Shown here one piece after another: positions 10,142 to 22,602 of a DNA stretch of 64,000 nt (the first letter of the stretch is position 1; each line of letters starts with the position of its first letter). The DNA is taken from NCBI GenBank assembly GCA_022579005.1, contig MU401491.1, forward strand, positions 85,506 to 149,505, given 5' to 3'. The notes under the pieces were generated by a model. That model was not told the DNA's origin. It saw only the letters and a program-made list of their open reading frames with translations, and made no database searches. Both the position numbers and the translations under genes were made by a program. Source of the DNA: Poronia punctata (Eukaryota > Ascomycota > Sordariomycetes > Xylariales > Xylariaceae).

Positions 10142-11738
10142 ATTATATCGTTAAACCTAGGACCGGAAATGTATACTCGTAGGTTAGGGGGTGATGTTTG
10201 TAAACATACAGATTTGAGAAAAATCATGTCCCTCTAGAAAATCTACCCTGTACTGAATTAATCTGCATAGACATTTATTTGCCTGTTACGTATTTAGGTT
10301 TAGGGAAGTTGTTATCGTCAATTGTTGTTGGTGTAAAAATGGACATGGTTGTTTGTTTGTTTGTTTTTGCTTTCTTTCTTCTTTCTTTTTGTCTCTTGCT
10401 TTTCAAGATTAAAAACAAAACGTATAAAAAATGCTGCAAACTTGTTAGGTATGTTAAGAAATTAGGTAAATAAAGTACGTTAGCAAAATCACCTATTTAT
10501 TATATTATCTTCCTCTCTCTTTTTTTTACTTCTTTCTTTTTAAATAGTATTTTAATTTTCCCTATACAACAACATGTTAAAACACGCCCTTTTAAAGGGG
10601 GGGAAAGCACTATAACGCAAGCTACACTTATAACTATTACTTTTTAACGCTATAGGCCTTGCGTAACTACTTTATTAGTAAAAACCTTTCTTTTATTTAT
10701 TTATTTAAAACAAACATATAACCTAGATAAAATGTTAACCTATTAAAAAACTCCTTTAATAATAACTGCAAAGTTTTCTTTCTTTTTTACCCTCTTTTAC
10801 TTAAAGACTTACTTTTCTCGATATGTTTTTATAGGTAGCAAGTTAGTTAGCCCTTTTCTCCCTTTTCTGGTTTTTGTCGCCCTTTTTTATATATAACCTT
10901 ATACAAAGTATAATTTTAAACTAGAACCCGGATTTATAATAATACGCCCTTAGTAAGTACAAGTACGTAGATAGGTTAAAAGCTACACCCTATAAAAAGG
11001 GGAGAAGACCGTTAGTTTGGTATAAGGTTTACGGCAGATCACTCCTTAGTACCTTAATACCTAGTTCAATGTTTTATAAAGGGGTAATTCTCAAAAGTAC
11101 GTAAAAGACAAATAATATAAATGCCTACTTACTTACATCTCTATAATACGATATCGTAACATTCTCCTTGCAATAGAAGATTATATATCAACCTAGGTTA
11201 TAAAGATACCAGTAGATTATACAAAAGACATACACAGACATATTGACAGGCCTATAGACAAACCAGCAAGTAAATATTTGCATTTGTTTGTGTATTTATA
11301 TAGGTATGCTGACCCTCTCCCCTTAAATTCTATGCAAATTTGCCCTTGCTCCTAGAATGCATCCGTGAAAGCCTTTTCGTTATTTAAACATATGATAAAA
11401 GAGTATATGACACTAGAGTCGAGGGACAGTGAAAATAAATAACCCAAGATACTTCTTGAAATGAGATTTTATCAGCGGCGGCTTCGAGCAGAGTGTTCTC
11501 GTCGTCCTTGACGACGTGGCCGTGTGTCTCCTCTGGTGGGAGGTTTATGTGGCTAGAACCGTGTGCAAGAGGTATATGTGTAGGAAGAGCATGATATATA
11601 GAATAACAGATGCTTCTACCTAATAGGTAGCTAGGCTAGATAGATTCGGCTCGACTCGGTTCGGTTCAGTAGTAGAATAATAGTAAGTCATGGCCATGAT
11701 GGAGTGGTTCAAAGCGGAAAGTTCTTGCCGGCTCGAAA
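10142..11738. other. AT-rich non-coding block
   Basis: Strongly AT-rich with long T/C-rich runs, no coding frame above chance and frequent stops in all frames. The composition resembles RIP-degraded repeat DNA, but I found no clear terminal repeats or target duplication. From about 11450 composition becomes normal towards the 3' end of the methyltransferase gene. Confidence 0.55.
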
Positions 11739-14035
11739 CTATGTGGGCTTCTGACCGTATACAACCTGGACGTTGAAATAAGGGTGCATGGTCATATCAC
11801 GCAGTTCCCTTCTTACCCGTGCCAGGTATACCACCACTTGTTCTCTAGTCCAGTCGAGGAAATTTGTGAACAGGTACATGGCGTAACCTACATCCCAGTT
11901 AGTAGTTTATTTCCTTCTGCCCTTCTGTCATCTTCTTCTTCTCCTTGGTTCTAACCATAATGGTTGGCGGAAAAGAAAAGAACGCGGAAAGCACGAAATC
12001 TGGCGACATACCGTCAAGATCCTGTTCCAAGGCGAGCCGGCAAAATGCACCTAGCTCCTTATGCTTCATATCTCTAGCCCACGGCGACGCGGGAAGCTTG
12101 AATATGCCCGACCATATATTTTTGAACCCTGCTCTCTCAAAAGATCCTACGATCGTGCCGTCGTCGACCATGCTCATGCTACGGCCCGCTCTCGACGATG
12201 CCTGAGTGGTGTCCCTCCAGTCAGTAAAGTCGAAATTGAAAAGCAAAGTGCAAAATTCAGGAAAACACAAAAATAGAGCCAAATCGGCAGCGGTAAAGCG
12301 GAACGGGGGAAAAGGACCAAGAAGGATAGAGTTTAACTACAAAAAAAACCATCAAACAGTCTCTCCACCCTTCTCCACCACTGTTAGCCCGAACCAAATC
12401 GCAAACTCACCTCGTTGAACAACAGCCCCCACTCGTATAGCGCTGTGCCCTCGCGGACACTGCCATCGTCGCTCTGCAGATTGACAGACACGTCGCACGC
12501 TTCTGCCCAGCCACCGGGGTTACAGGCACGAAAAGCCTCGGCGTAGAGGGCGTCGCAGTCGGGAATAGAGCCGAACAGGTAGCGCAAGTGCACAAAGTCG
12601 AACGTGTTTTCCGGGTACGTCCACGGTTGGGTGCAGTCCTCGATCTCGAATCGCAGATTTGGCGGCACCCATTCGGGTTGCGAAGGGGATATGTCTGTCC
12701 CGATCACCTCGGCGTACGGGTGCGTATCGGCGAAGTCTCTATTTGCGAGGAAGTATGTAAGAATACGAGCGTATCGGAATTTCCATCTGGATCTCCCGTC
12801 TCTTCTATGTTTCTCCTTCCCTCCTTGATTCTGTGTGGCGGGTTTTCTCTCTGATTTCTCTTCGCTCCACCACTTTCTGTTTTTCCCCACTTGACTATTA
12901 TCTCGCTTGAGATTGGTACTAGCATACCAAAGGAAAGAGGGAAACAAGAAGCAAGCAGACATAAGTCAGGGGAGAAGGGGAGTGCCGTTTGTTCGTTCTG
13001 TTCTTCAAGAGAACTAGAATAGGGGGGTCTCGCGGAGGGGGGAGGGTCATTTACATTGCCCAAATTCCTGGGAGACACGTTAGTTAGCTCGCGCGGCCCC
13101 GAACGACACCAGTAGATATGAGGAGCTGCGAGGTGGTCTCACCGGTTCCAGTGCCTATGTCGAGAACTTTTATCGAGCCATCGGGGATCGGTGCAAGATA
13201 GAGCTTATTATCAAGCAGGAGAGTGAGACAGTGATGACTACATCGATAAAAACAGCGCATCATACGTAAGCTACAGCCCAGACCTAGGGGACGGAAGTGA
13301 TGTTCGTGCGGGACGGGAAAACCCACCTGCAGTCTAAGCTCTCGAGGTGCGTATCGTCGTTTGGGGTCCTGGATCGCGTCATCAGCGGTTCGTTCGTAAA
13401 AGCGTTCTAGGGCGCGAAGAAAAGGTAGCAGTTTTGGGGCCGGTGGCTTCCATTGTGTGAGGTTAAGCGTAGACGGTGGTGAGGTCAAGGGTGATCACGT
13501 GACGAAGCCCCTAAATTACCCTTGCGAATCACGGTGCGAACAGTATGGGGTTGTCGTTGAAGTGAGAAATGCCTTACCAATGTTCTGGAGTTCCTTGTAA
13601 TGACTGGTATGTGCGCCCGTGTAGGGTGCGATACTGTAACATACTCGACGATAGCTCCGCCGTTGTAGTAAGTGGATTTCTAATACTGTTAGATATGAGG
13701 CCGCGAAAGCATATAGGTAGTGACGAGTACTGGCAAGACCGCACATACGGTTCCATTCCTAGTGCTGAATCTCCGTCATCTATCACTCGGGCCTCGATAT
13801 GATCGTCGTCGCGACCATCTTCACTTTGCTGTTGCTGTCGGTCGACAGTATTATGTCAGCATCGTTCCAATTAGTGAAAGTGCAAGCAGTTCGCAGACAT
13901 GTCGATGATGTCCGGCCGAGCTGCTGGCTGAGGTATCGTGTAAGCACTAACCGAAGAAGACACCGTGGGTTGAGAGGTGGAATTTTCAAAAGAGGTTGTG
14001 ACGGGCGGAGCGTTGTCCTCACGTCCATGAGCCAT
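11739..14035 (-). CDS. LaeA-like SAM-dependent methyltransferase, nine exons
   Basis: Exons by splice-site reading are 14035-13952, 13834-13749, 13679-13578, 13368-13327, 13237-13143, 13067-13055 (13 nt), 12738-12411, 12201-12012 and 11887-11739. They sum to 1089 nt, 362 residues plus TAG. The protein has the usual layout of the large fungal LaeA/UMTA-like family: a variable N-terminus with DDGDSALG, the HGRTYQS segment (family RRYHAY), LTLLLDNKLYLAP, SAM motif I VLDIGTGTGIWAIDFAD at about 130-145, EVIGTDISPSQPEWVPPN, FDFVHLRYLFGSIPD, a CNPGGW block, and a C-terminal LALEQDLDGYAMYLFTNFLDW. Motif I is completed only by splicing in the 13-nt exon, a strong check on the model. LaeA regulates secondary metabolism, but most paralogues have unknown substrates and no biosynthetic cluster is visible nearby. 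Introns are 69-316 nt, long for this window. Confidence 0.9.
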
Positions 14036-17000
14036 TGTGACGGAAATGACTTTTATGAGAAAGTAGTTTTTGATGCGTCGCTGGGAGAAGATTTAGACAG
14101 GTCCGAGAGGGGTTGTGTATGTTGCGCATCTCAGGTGGCGGAGGCTCAATACATGGATGGAAGGATAGAATAGGTTGGGTTGCAGTTTATGTTGTTTGTG
14201 CTGGTTGTGTCGATTGTGTAGACCGGATAGGTTATGAAGGTCGTGTCCACTGCTCGCCAACCGGCGGGTTAAAAAAAAATATGCAACCGATAGAGTCGAG
14301 CGGAGATCGCCTTCCTTCAGCAGTTAGCCATCTAACTGCTTGTGAAGGATTTAGTACTTTTATCTCATACCTGTACCCTGCTTCTGTCAGTAGCTTCCGG
14401 GCCGCTGCGGGAACAACCAATGACAATGAACCGGATTTCGGTACTATACTTAAATACGTTCCCCAACCCGAATACCTGGGACCTAGATGTCTATGCGTGG
14501 GTTATATCCTGTCAGTCCTGTATGCTAAGACGCCCGGTACATCTTCTGCCTACCGCCGTCGTGGGATGGTCTGTTTACGTTCCACCGCTAATATTCATCC
14601 ATCATATCCTAGGTACTCGATTCAATCACGCCGCCAAACGACAGACGACAGGCCGCAGACAGGTGCAACGTGTGGACTAGGTACACTACCTTACACACCT
14701 TGGCCAACGTGGAAGGAACAACTATATGGTGGGAGTAGTATTAGGTTGAACCACCTGCTCTCGTTCTGCTCCGTTCCCTCACCTTCTTTTCCACAGTGAA
14801 CCCCTCTCTATCGGTTATATATACGGCCGATGCTTTTTAAGCGGTGTCTCTTTTGGTTCTGATTTGCTTGCTAGCTTGGTTCGAACGCTTTGCTACCTAC
14901 TTCTTCTGCAACGTATTATGGACTGGTATCTTTGCAGACCCCGCTGGCTGGTAACCCCATGTCGGAGCTAATGGTAGCCAGATGGGGCAATTGGACCCAA
15001 GTTGGAGTTGTCGTTGTAGAGTCATGGGTAGAAAATGGGGATATCTTCCTTGTATGGGGCTGGTATGGTATGGCCACCCTTTTTCGGTGTGGGTTCCGTC
15101 GATATTACAGGTCCAACCCCTGCTGGACCGTCTTTTAGGCCAGGACCTTGGTCTTTGACTAACGGCATCGGCACATACCTAGCGCACCAAGCCCCGGGCA
15201 GGCGTCTGGGCAATGCATCGTAGAATGGATAACAGTCTGGCTGACGGGCCTTTTTTTTTTTTTTTCATCTGGGGTGTCCCGAGGGTTAGGTACAGCTGTT
15301 GGCTGACAGGGAAAAAAGAGGTACGTACGTGCGTACGAGTTTGTTTGGCTCGAGTCGCTCCTCCCCCTACCATCACAAGTTTGTCAAACCACCTGAATGT
15401 GTGTGATGCAACTGCCTACCTACCGTACATACTTTAGGTACCTCATGATGCATACATAATAGAACTAAAGGGCAGGCACGGTCTGTGCTGCCCCGAGACG
15501 TGGTTCCATCGTCTACGTAGCCAACTTGTCACCTTCCAAACTGGCGAATGACTCCAACAACGCGCCGGTATATTCGATATTAATACCACCTCGCAACTCA
15601 GCTCATGCATGGTCTCAAAAGGATGGCCCGCGTCCAGGCCAGGTTGTAGACGGTACCAAGCAGTCCAAGGTGGGCGTAACCGGAATACCGGTAATAAATT
15701 CCCAGGAGTTTGGGACTGAGACGAATCGATGTGGTTCAAATCCTTATTGTCGGTACGTGGTACAGCAACCCATTGGAAACGACAGGCTTACGTTACGTCA
15801 CTTTAGGAAGTGGAGATTGGAAAAGAAGTCGAGGAAATATGATCAGTCACAAAAAAGCATATTTCCAGGAGAACGGGACCAATAAGAAGTAGCAAGTTTA
15901 ACATGTATTTCAGGTGTGCGTTCTGAACAGTAATAACAGAACATGTATCAAGTACTTGCCTGGATTCCTGACTTTTTGGTCTTTCTAGATTACGGATTTG
16001 GAATTCGACTTACCTAATAATATCAAGACGCCTGATTATCGACAAGCCGTCTTGGTCGTATGGCTAGGTACACGTATAATGACCAAGAGCTACCAACCTA
16101 ATTTAGTGTACGGGGCATAAAACAAGACAAATGCTACATACGCTCGCTCGCTAGCATGGATGCTTGGAGGTTGTCTCCGCAAGACCCGCATTGCACAGCG
16201 CATTGAACGAGATCCAAACAGGAAACCAAATCACAACCTTGCCGGTCCCCATTCTCTGGTACGACAGTCGATCAGAAGTCTATGACAGCTTGGCTTGACA
16301 CCAGACTTCCTGTCGAAGGCAAAGAGATAAGAGCGTGTAACAGCGATGTAGGTAGCTGGTATACCCCCTGTCATGCCCTTACTGACATGATGCTATACCG
16401 TTGGTGAACCTTGTCGTACAGACATGTGGCTCACCGGGGCTAGATGTCGCCCGAGTGTCCGACATGCCACGTCACCGACGATTACTATGACCCCCGAGCC
16501 GGTCCGTTACCTTGAACGGCCCCGGTCACGGTGACACCCAATCGGCAATTTCGGTACTCTTCTCTAGAGACAAGCTTTGACATTGCCGACGATTAGAACT
16601 TTTAATCACAGCGCACGTCACGAACTCTAGATTTCAGACGTCTCGGAGATGATAGATTACGTCTAGCGCAACTTCCTTCCTTCTCTTCTTCAATATCTCG
16701 CAATATCTCGCTATATTTCATATCTCGCGTGAAAGCTGAGACATGATAAGAAGGAAGGAGGAATCGAGGAAGGAGGAATCGGGTAAGCTGCAGAAGCATA
16801 ATTTGCATCTCGTTTCAAGAGTTCGAGATCATCCCCTCCAAAAACACATACACCGTAACGACGGTAATAAGCTCTGGTTGGATCCGGGTTGGCCCTGACA
16901 TAACAAAACTACCTAGGTTGTTAAGTCTCTAGCCTCATCCCAGCACAATCCAACGCGGCGAAGTTAAGAGGCGGCCCACGCCCATCGTTACGGTGATGAA

Positions 17001-19506
17001 GCCGCGAAACTTAAGGGGAGGTAGCGAAAGTACCTCGAAGACCAATCAAGAGGAATCGGGTGTTTGGGTTGACCCATCACCCCGTTCCTGGCAGGGAGGC
17101 CCTTCCCCCTATTTTTCGACGTAGCGACAAAATATCGTATATTACCCTTCCATCCCGCATGTCCAATTTGCTGCGCCGCAATCAACATCTGCACTTCTGC
17201 GGCCGGCAGCCTTCTTGCGCCGCATCTCGACATTCTTAGAAGCAGTAATGTTCAAATGGTCGATGAACATTGCAACTATTTGCGATAGCAATTCTCACGC
17301 GTTCGGTCCCTGCAATGATCTCTGCAGCGGTCAAAAAGCTGGGACGACCAAAAAGCCCAGCAACATCGTCTTACCCTAGGGATAGGCATCTAACAGCGGA
17401 CCAATCGGTTTTCACCGCGCATGCTCGCCCGCGTTGTTCGCCATGTACACGTAACTGCCCTTGATACGTCAGGCGTCCGGCCTTCAACGGAGCTGTCACC
17501 AGTGTTTGCATGTTCATGCGCAAAGTGCGTACGAGTACTTGGGTTATTTCCTTTCAACCCAATTCCAACCTTACCTTTCACTTGTCTACACGGAGGTAAA
17601 GAATACCAACTTTCCAGTCTTATAATGTCCGATACGGCGATACCGAATGTCCGATTCCTTCCCTTCCCCTGCATATAAAAGTCCCTATGCAATTCCACGC
17701 GATACCGACCTACCTATCTTATTCCCGAATCCATAAGAAAAAGCAATTACCTCCCCCCCCCTTCCAGAACAAAAATCTAGCCCCATCATCATTTCCCACG
17801 CACATGGAATCCTTACCTCACCCCCTGGTCTGCGGCTGAATTAGTCTGACTAGTCCTAATTTGCAGGAATTCAACACAGTAGGTAGGTTAGGTCGGGAGT
17901 AAAATACGGTCGTAGATCGGTTTTCCCTTTGATTAAAAAGAGTTTGATCAGCTAATAATCCATCTCGCTCACCTAGTCCATACACGTACAAGTGTCGAGA
18001 CCCTGGCGATTTGTATACACGTGGTAATTACACGTTGATGGCCCTTTTGGTCGAGGTATCACTGGTAATTATCTCGTACACGTACACCGAGATAGGTAAC
18101 CTAGGTATATGACAGGCAGAACAGGCAAGGTATGACCTTGTTACAACAACAACAACATCAATCTATCATACACACCTACATGATCATACATACGGCTTCA
18201 TAGACAAATAACACCCCGATAGGCCAACCCCCCCCCCCTTCCCATCTGTCAGTTCAGCTGCCTTTTGACTTTGGATTTCAGGTACACGCTATCACCAGTC
18301 GGTATGAGCACATATGTACCTTACGTACGTACTCCGTTATATTAGACCACGAGTACGAGTACCTACCTAGGGGAAGTACTCGTAGACCCTAGATAAGATC
18401 ACAGTACCTAGGCTAGGTACCTTAGGTATTACAAAAGAGAACTCGGTACTCATTCCAAAACTAACTACTCGTAAGTACCCAAGGTTAGAATGAGAGTACC
18501 GGGAAATACCTACTCTCACTCACCAAAACACGTGGTCAAGCTGATTGATCCCCCATCCCCCAAAAGCTAGGCCTCTAGGTTAGATAGATAGATAGAATTT
18601 ATCTAGCGCCGCCCAAGGAATCGATACGCAAGATTTCCAAAGGGGGCGGCGGATTAATATACATACCTACGAGTACGAGTGTCAGTTAAAAAAAAATGTA
18701 AAAAAAAAGACCCATACATTAGTTCAACAGCAAAAGACGAGATAGGTATTTCATCCCTTGGCAATCAAGGCCAAGAGATGAAGAGAAGACATACGTAGGT
18801 ACCTATTTCAAAGTATCTACTCGTACCTAAACCTACAACTTGACCTGTTTTATACCTCTTTCTCGGACATTATTAATCGGAAAAAAGGCCGGGCCTTTTA
18901 AGAGCATCGTCATGATTGGCTGTTTATGCCCGAGTTGGGTAAGAAGTGGGTATTGTAGACTAATAAGGGTGGCAAAGTGCCAGATTGTCTTGGCTCCTTT
19001 TTTGCTTTGATTTTCACTATTTACAAGTGGAATACTTGTACGAGTAAGCTGGATAATGGTAAATAGGGAATATGTACGTATAAGTCGCAATATACATGGC
19101 AATCTCAAGGATTCTATGTCAATAGTTTATCCTTGTTCCATTTCGTAAGATAATAAATAATAGGTAATTAGAAGTTGCCATAAACTCAAACCCCTCTTCC
19201 TACTAGCTCCCCCGCCCCTTGACAGAACGAGGAGCTTTTATCTTGACCAAACGCAAGATCCCCGTATCTATCCTTGAACCTTAATTACAAATGCCGGTTG
19301 CCCTAATCCAATGCTGAACACAATAAACAACCATAATCAATTTCCATCATAATCCAATACCTTGTACAAACCCGCTACTACACCACGTAACTCGTACATG
19401 TAGGCATACGTCGTCTTATCATGCCCGGCCGTCTGTCCTACCACCTATAACACCATACCACCATAATAATGTAAGCCATGTGGCGAATCCGGCTATTTTA
19501 GTCCCA
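14036..19506. other. 5.5-kb gene-poor stretch
   Basis: No open frame shows a recognisable motif or protein-like composition. The DNA has many short palindromic words (GTAC, TACGTA, CCTAGG, CTCGTAC), dense around 18290-18520, plus T/A homopolymers (15251-15265, 18687-18708) and a GATA repeat at 18580-18592. I see no transposon ends and no RNA gene. Confidence 0.5.
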
Positions 19507-22500
19507 TCAAAGGAACACGCTACCATCTTCAGAGCTAGCTAGACGCCGACGTCGACTACTCAAAAAGATATCCACCATTCTCTTGTTTCCCAGTCCTTGT
19601 GGCTCAGGGCCAAGAATACCGGACACCCCCCTTCCGTACGGATCATCTTCTCCATTTGTATCTGGGCTCATGTTTTCCGGCTTCGTAAACTCTCGGCTTA
19701 CTAACTTGCGCTGTGGCTTGACTAGACTATTTGTTCTAGTCTGTTGATCGTCTGCTGCACCCGAGATGTTACGTACTCCTAGTGGTGTCACCGTGTCCCT
19801 CGTCTCTGGTCGCTTCTTGGCAAGCTTCGAAGTAATACTCTTGTAGCCCATGTACCTACTTCTGATCGAGCTGAGGGACGGCACCATTCGAAGCCCCTTT
19901 TCGTGTGATGCTTGAAATGATTCAAGTGCACCATTTGTCGCCCCTTGACCAGTCGTTGCCCCTATGTTTGATAACTTAGAGGTAGAGGCAATACCGGCGC
20001 TGGCTAACGAATCTGTAGAGGATATGTAGGGGCGATTGGTTGTTTCGGTCACTCCAGCATCGAATGGTACGGGCAGCTCTTCCTGGTTCGCCAGGCGCAA
20101 CTTCGAGAAACCTGATAACTCTTCATCATCCTCTTCATCATCCTCTTCATCGTCCTCGATGATTTGGGCCTTCTCGCGAACATGTCCAGCAATGCCGGTA
20201 GAAGATAGGCCCTATCTTAATTCTCCCTTATCCGCTTGTGGAGTAGAGCCCTCGAGTTTAGACACATTTGATGACAACCACGTCTTCCATTCGATCGAGC
20301 TTGCAGCAGACGAGTCTCGTTCCCTTCGCCTTACCGATGACTTGGGCTCTGATACATCATTGATGATAGTCGCCTCACCACGGGTGCCAGAATCCTCGGG
20401 ATGACCGTCAGTGGGAGATGCCAGGTATTGACGACTAGCCTGGCCTCCTTCCGTGTTCGTGGAATAGACACTCTCAGTATAAGTCATCTTCACATCTCTG
20501 TCTGAGTCACATGCGCTAGGGCGCCGCATAGGTAGGCTCGATAGTGACCGCATCCATGGATTGTAATTGGGCGAGGTCATTGGCTGTTCCTTGGCTGTTG
20601 TCTCAATCCTTCCCTGCAATGCGCGGCGGAAGGGACTTTGTGTGCGGAACAGATGACGCGTCGGGCTGCTAGAGAATGCGGAGCTGCGAGACGAAGTCGG
20701 GTTCTCCCTCTTCGGCGTTCCCCCTTTAGTTGCAGCCGCGAGGGGATCATTCTTTGACTCATTGTGGGAGCCACCATTTGCATAAATATTCGTATCTGGG
20801 TACACGGGGCGGTACAGTTTCTCTTTTTGTGTCCTCCTAATAGTGCTTGACGAGGGGTGCGACATGACATCATCCGAACACGAACCTTCCAGGTCCCTAA
20901 TATGTGGGGTGTCGGAAGCATCTGAAGACGAGGATGAGGATTCCGACCCGCTCTCTGACTTGACACGCCTTATAGTTACGCCTTTACCATATGCAAGTCT
21001 TCGGGGGCGGTATGGACACTTATGCTTAGGCGTAAGATCCTCCATGCTAGTGTTTGTTCCGAGGTCATCGTCTTGGAACTTTGGTGCTCGGTTTGTCCCT
21101 GATGGGCCTGGTAGCGAGGAGGCGTCCACATTTGATTGTTCGAAAACTGTCGGGAAGGGGGCTGATGAACAGGTGTGTAGACCAGTCTCTTTGATAACTG
21201 AAAGCCTCTTTTTCTCCCACTCTGCACGACTGTTATTGATCGTGGTGCTATCAGTCGTGCTTATGGTGTTTGTCTCAGAGTTTGACCAACTAGTCACCCG
21301 CGACTTTTCGCCCACCGATTGGGCTTCGCTCTGCAAACTCTCTATGCTGCCTTGAGTGGACCGAAGCTGCCGATGTGACGGTACATCGTGTAGAGAAGGG
21401 AAGTTGGTCAGGACCCGCGATATGATTCTTGTCTCAGAGGATGTTGCTGAATTCGATTGCTCGTTATCCTGTTCCAACTCATCCAAGCCAAGAATCTGGG
21501 ATCTGTGCGACTCTATATGTTGCAGAGGCATAGTCGGCTCTTCACCGTCACCTTTGGCCAGGCCAAATATGCTCTTTAGCTTGTGCTTCAAACCGAGAGA
21601 TACCTTTCTTGCTTTGTGTCGCAGACTCCTATTGTTGGCGGCCACGTCAGACATCGAAATGGTGCTGTTGCTGACTTCACGCATGCTTCTCCGGAAGCTT
21701 CGGTCGGCATCAGACGCCCTAGGGCGGAAGAGCCTTGACGGCTTATGTCGCAAAGCATTTGGTGGACCCTCTAGTCCACTACATTCGCCTGTCAAAGGCA
21801 TGGTGGCATCCGTGTCCTCAGACCTAAAGCCCTGTGCCAAACTACCCCGAATGTCCCTCATAAATCTGGTCGTTCTAGAACCCTTTGATTGTGGGGGTAC
21901 GTTCTCATCGGCACCCGGACGCGCAGTGGAAAGGGGCTTGTTGGTTTTGTCGTCCTGGGGGCTTTGCTCTGGTTTATTTGTGAACATGGACTTAGACTTT
22001 CGAAGGCGACGGTATGACGAAGGCATGGACGCGATACCGTCCTCTGGTGTATAATGCTCATCGCTCGAGAACAGAACATTGATGTAGTCCCCAGCAGCCC
22101 CTGTCACAGCCGATACCATCGCAGCGGCAGAAGCACACCTTGCAGAGGGGGAATCAACTTCAGCTTCGGAAACCTTATGTCCTTGGAATACACCACGCTC
22201 AGGCGACAACGGAGAAACCTGAGCTGTGGAGGTGCTTGTTGCCAAGAGGGAAGGCTTCGACGGTACAAACCGAATACTCTTTTCTCGGCGGACCGGCTTC
22301 TCGTCTGGGCATGCTTCCAAGCTACCTCGGCCTAGAGCACGCGGAGGGGGCCACGGACTTGAGCAGGCGTCTGTAATGGATCGTGCCCGCGCTCTTGAAA
22401 ATGCTTCTGTGGCTGCTGCGTGGGCATGGCGCTCTGCTGTTTGTGGCTGTATGTGCTCTAGCACCACGCTCTTTGCAGAGGAGGTCGACTTCTGGCGCTC

Positions 22501-22602
22501 GAGCTCACGAGCTCTGGCATTCTCCCGCCTGCGCATGTCGAGTCGAGCGTCTAAATAGGACGCAAACTGCGTCACTGCACACTGCGGTTTCTGGGCAGAC
22601 AT
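19507..22602 (-). CDS. Large low-complexity protein, unknown function, with one internal in-frame TAG
   Basis: The likely start is the ATG at 22602 (MSAQKPQ); an in-frame upstream ATG at 22755 adds a hydrophobic but untypical leader. The frame runs to TAG at 20212-20214 (796 codons) and then continues in the same frame for a further 234 codons to 19507. The downstream piece is clearly protein-like (an acidic EDDEEDDEED stretch, then SLSSIRSRYMGYKSI and a basic end near VDIFLSSRRRRLASSEDGSVF). Most of the protein is Ser/Thr/Arg-rich and probably disordered. Recurring basic-Ser patches such as SYRRLRKSKSMF, LRHKARKVSLGLKHKLKSIFG and RTTRFMRDIRG look like phosphorylation or membrane/cytoskeleton binding sites, as in fungal cell-polarity or cortex proteins; that is inference only. 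The TAG may be part of an intron 3' end (GATAG followed by G) or a real stop. No family recognised. Confidence 0.65.

Noticed and set aside
12206..13078. Apparent frameshifts and stops in the methyltransferase, suggesting a pseudogene
   Set aside because: All are explained by introns with proper GT-AG ends, branch sites and conserved phase.
13799..14173. Plus-strand frame of 124 codons with a hydrophobic start
   Set aside because: It lies opposite the first exons of the spliced methyltransferase, whose motifs and phase are consistent.
15720..15770. Sequence resembling a tRNA T-arm (GGTTCAAATCC)
   Set aside because: No matching acceptor stem, D-arm or anticodon arm upstream.
20036..22079. 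Several long plus- and minus-strand frames opposite the low-complexity gene
   Set aside because: Mirror frames of Ser/Arg-rich coding sequence without motifs.
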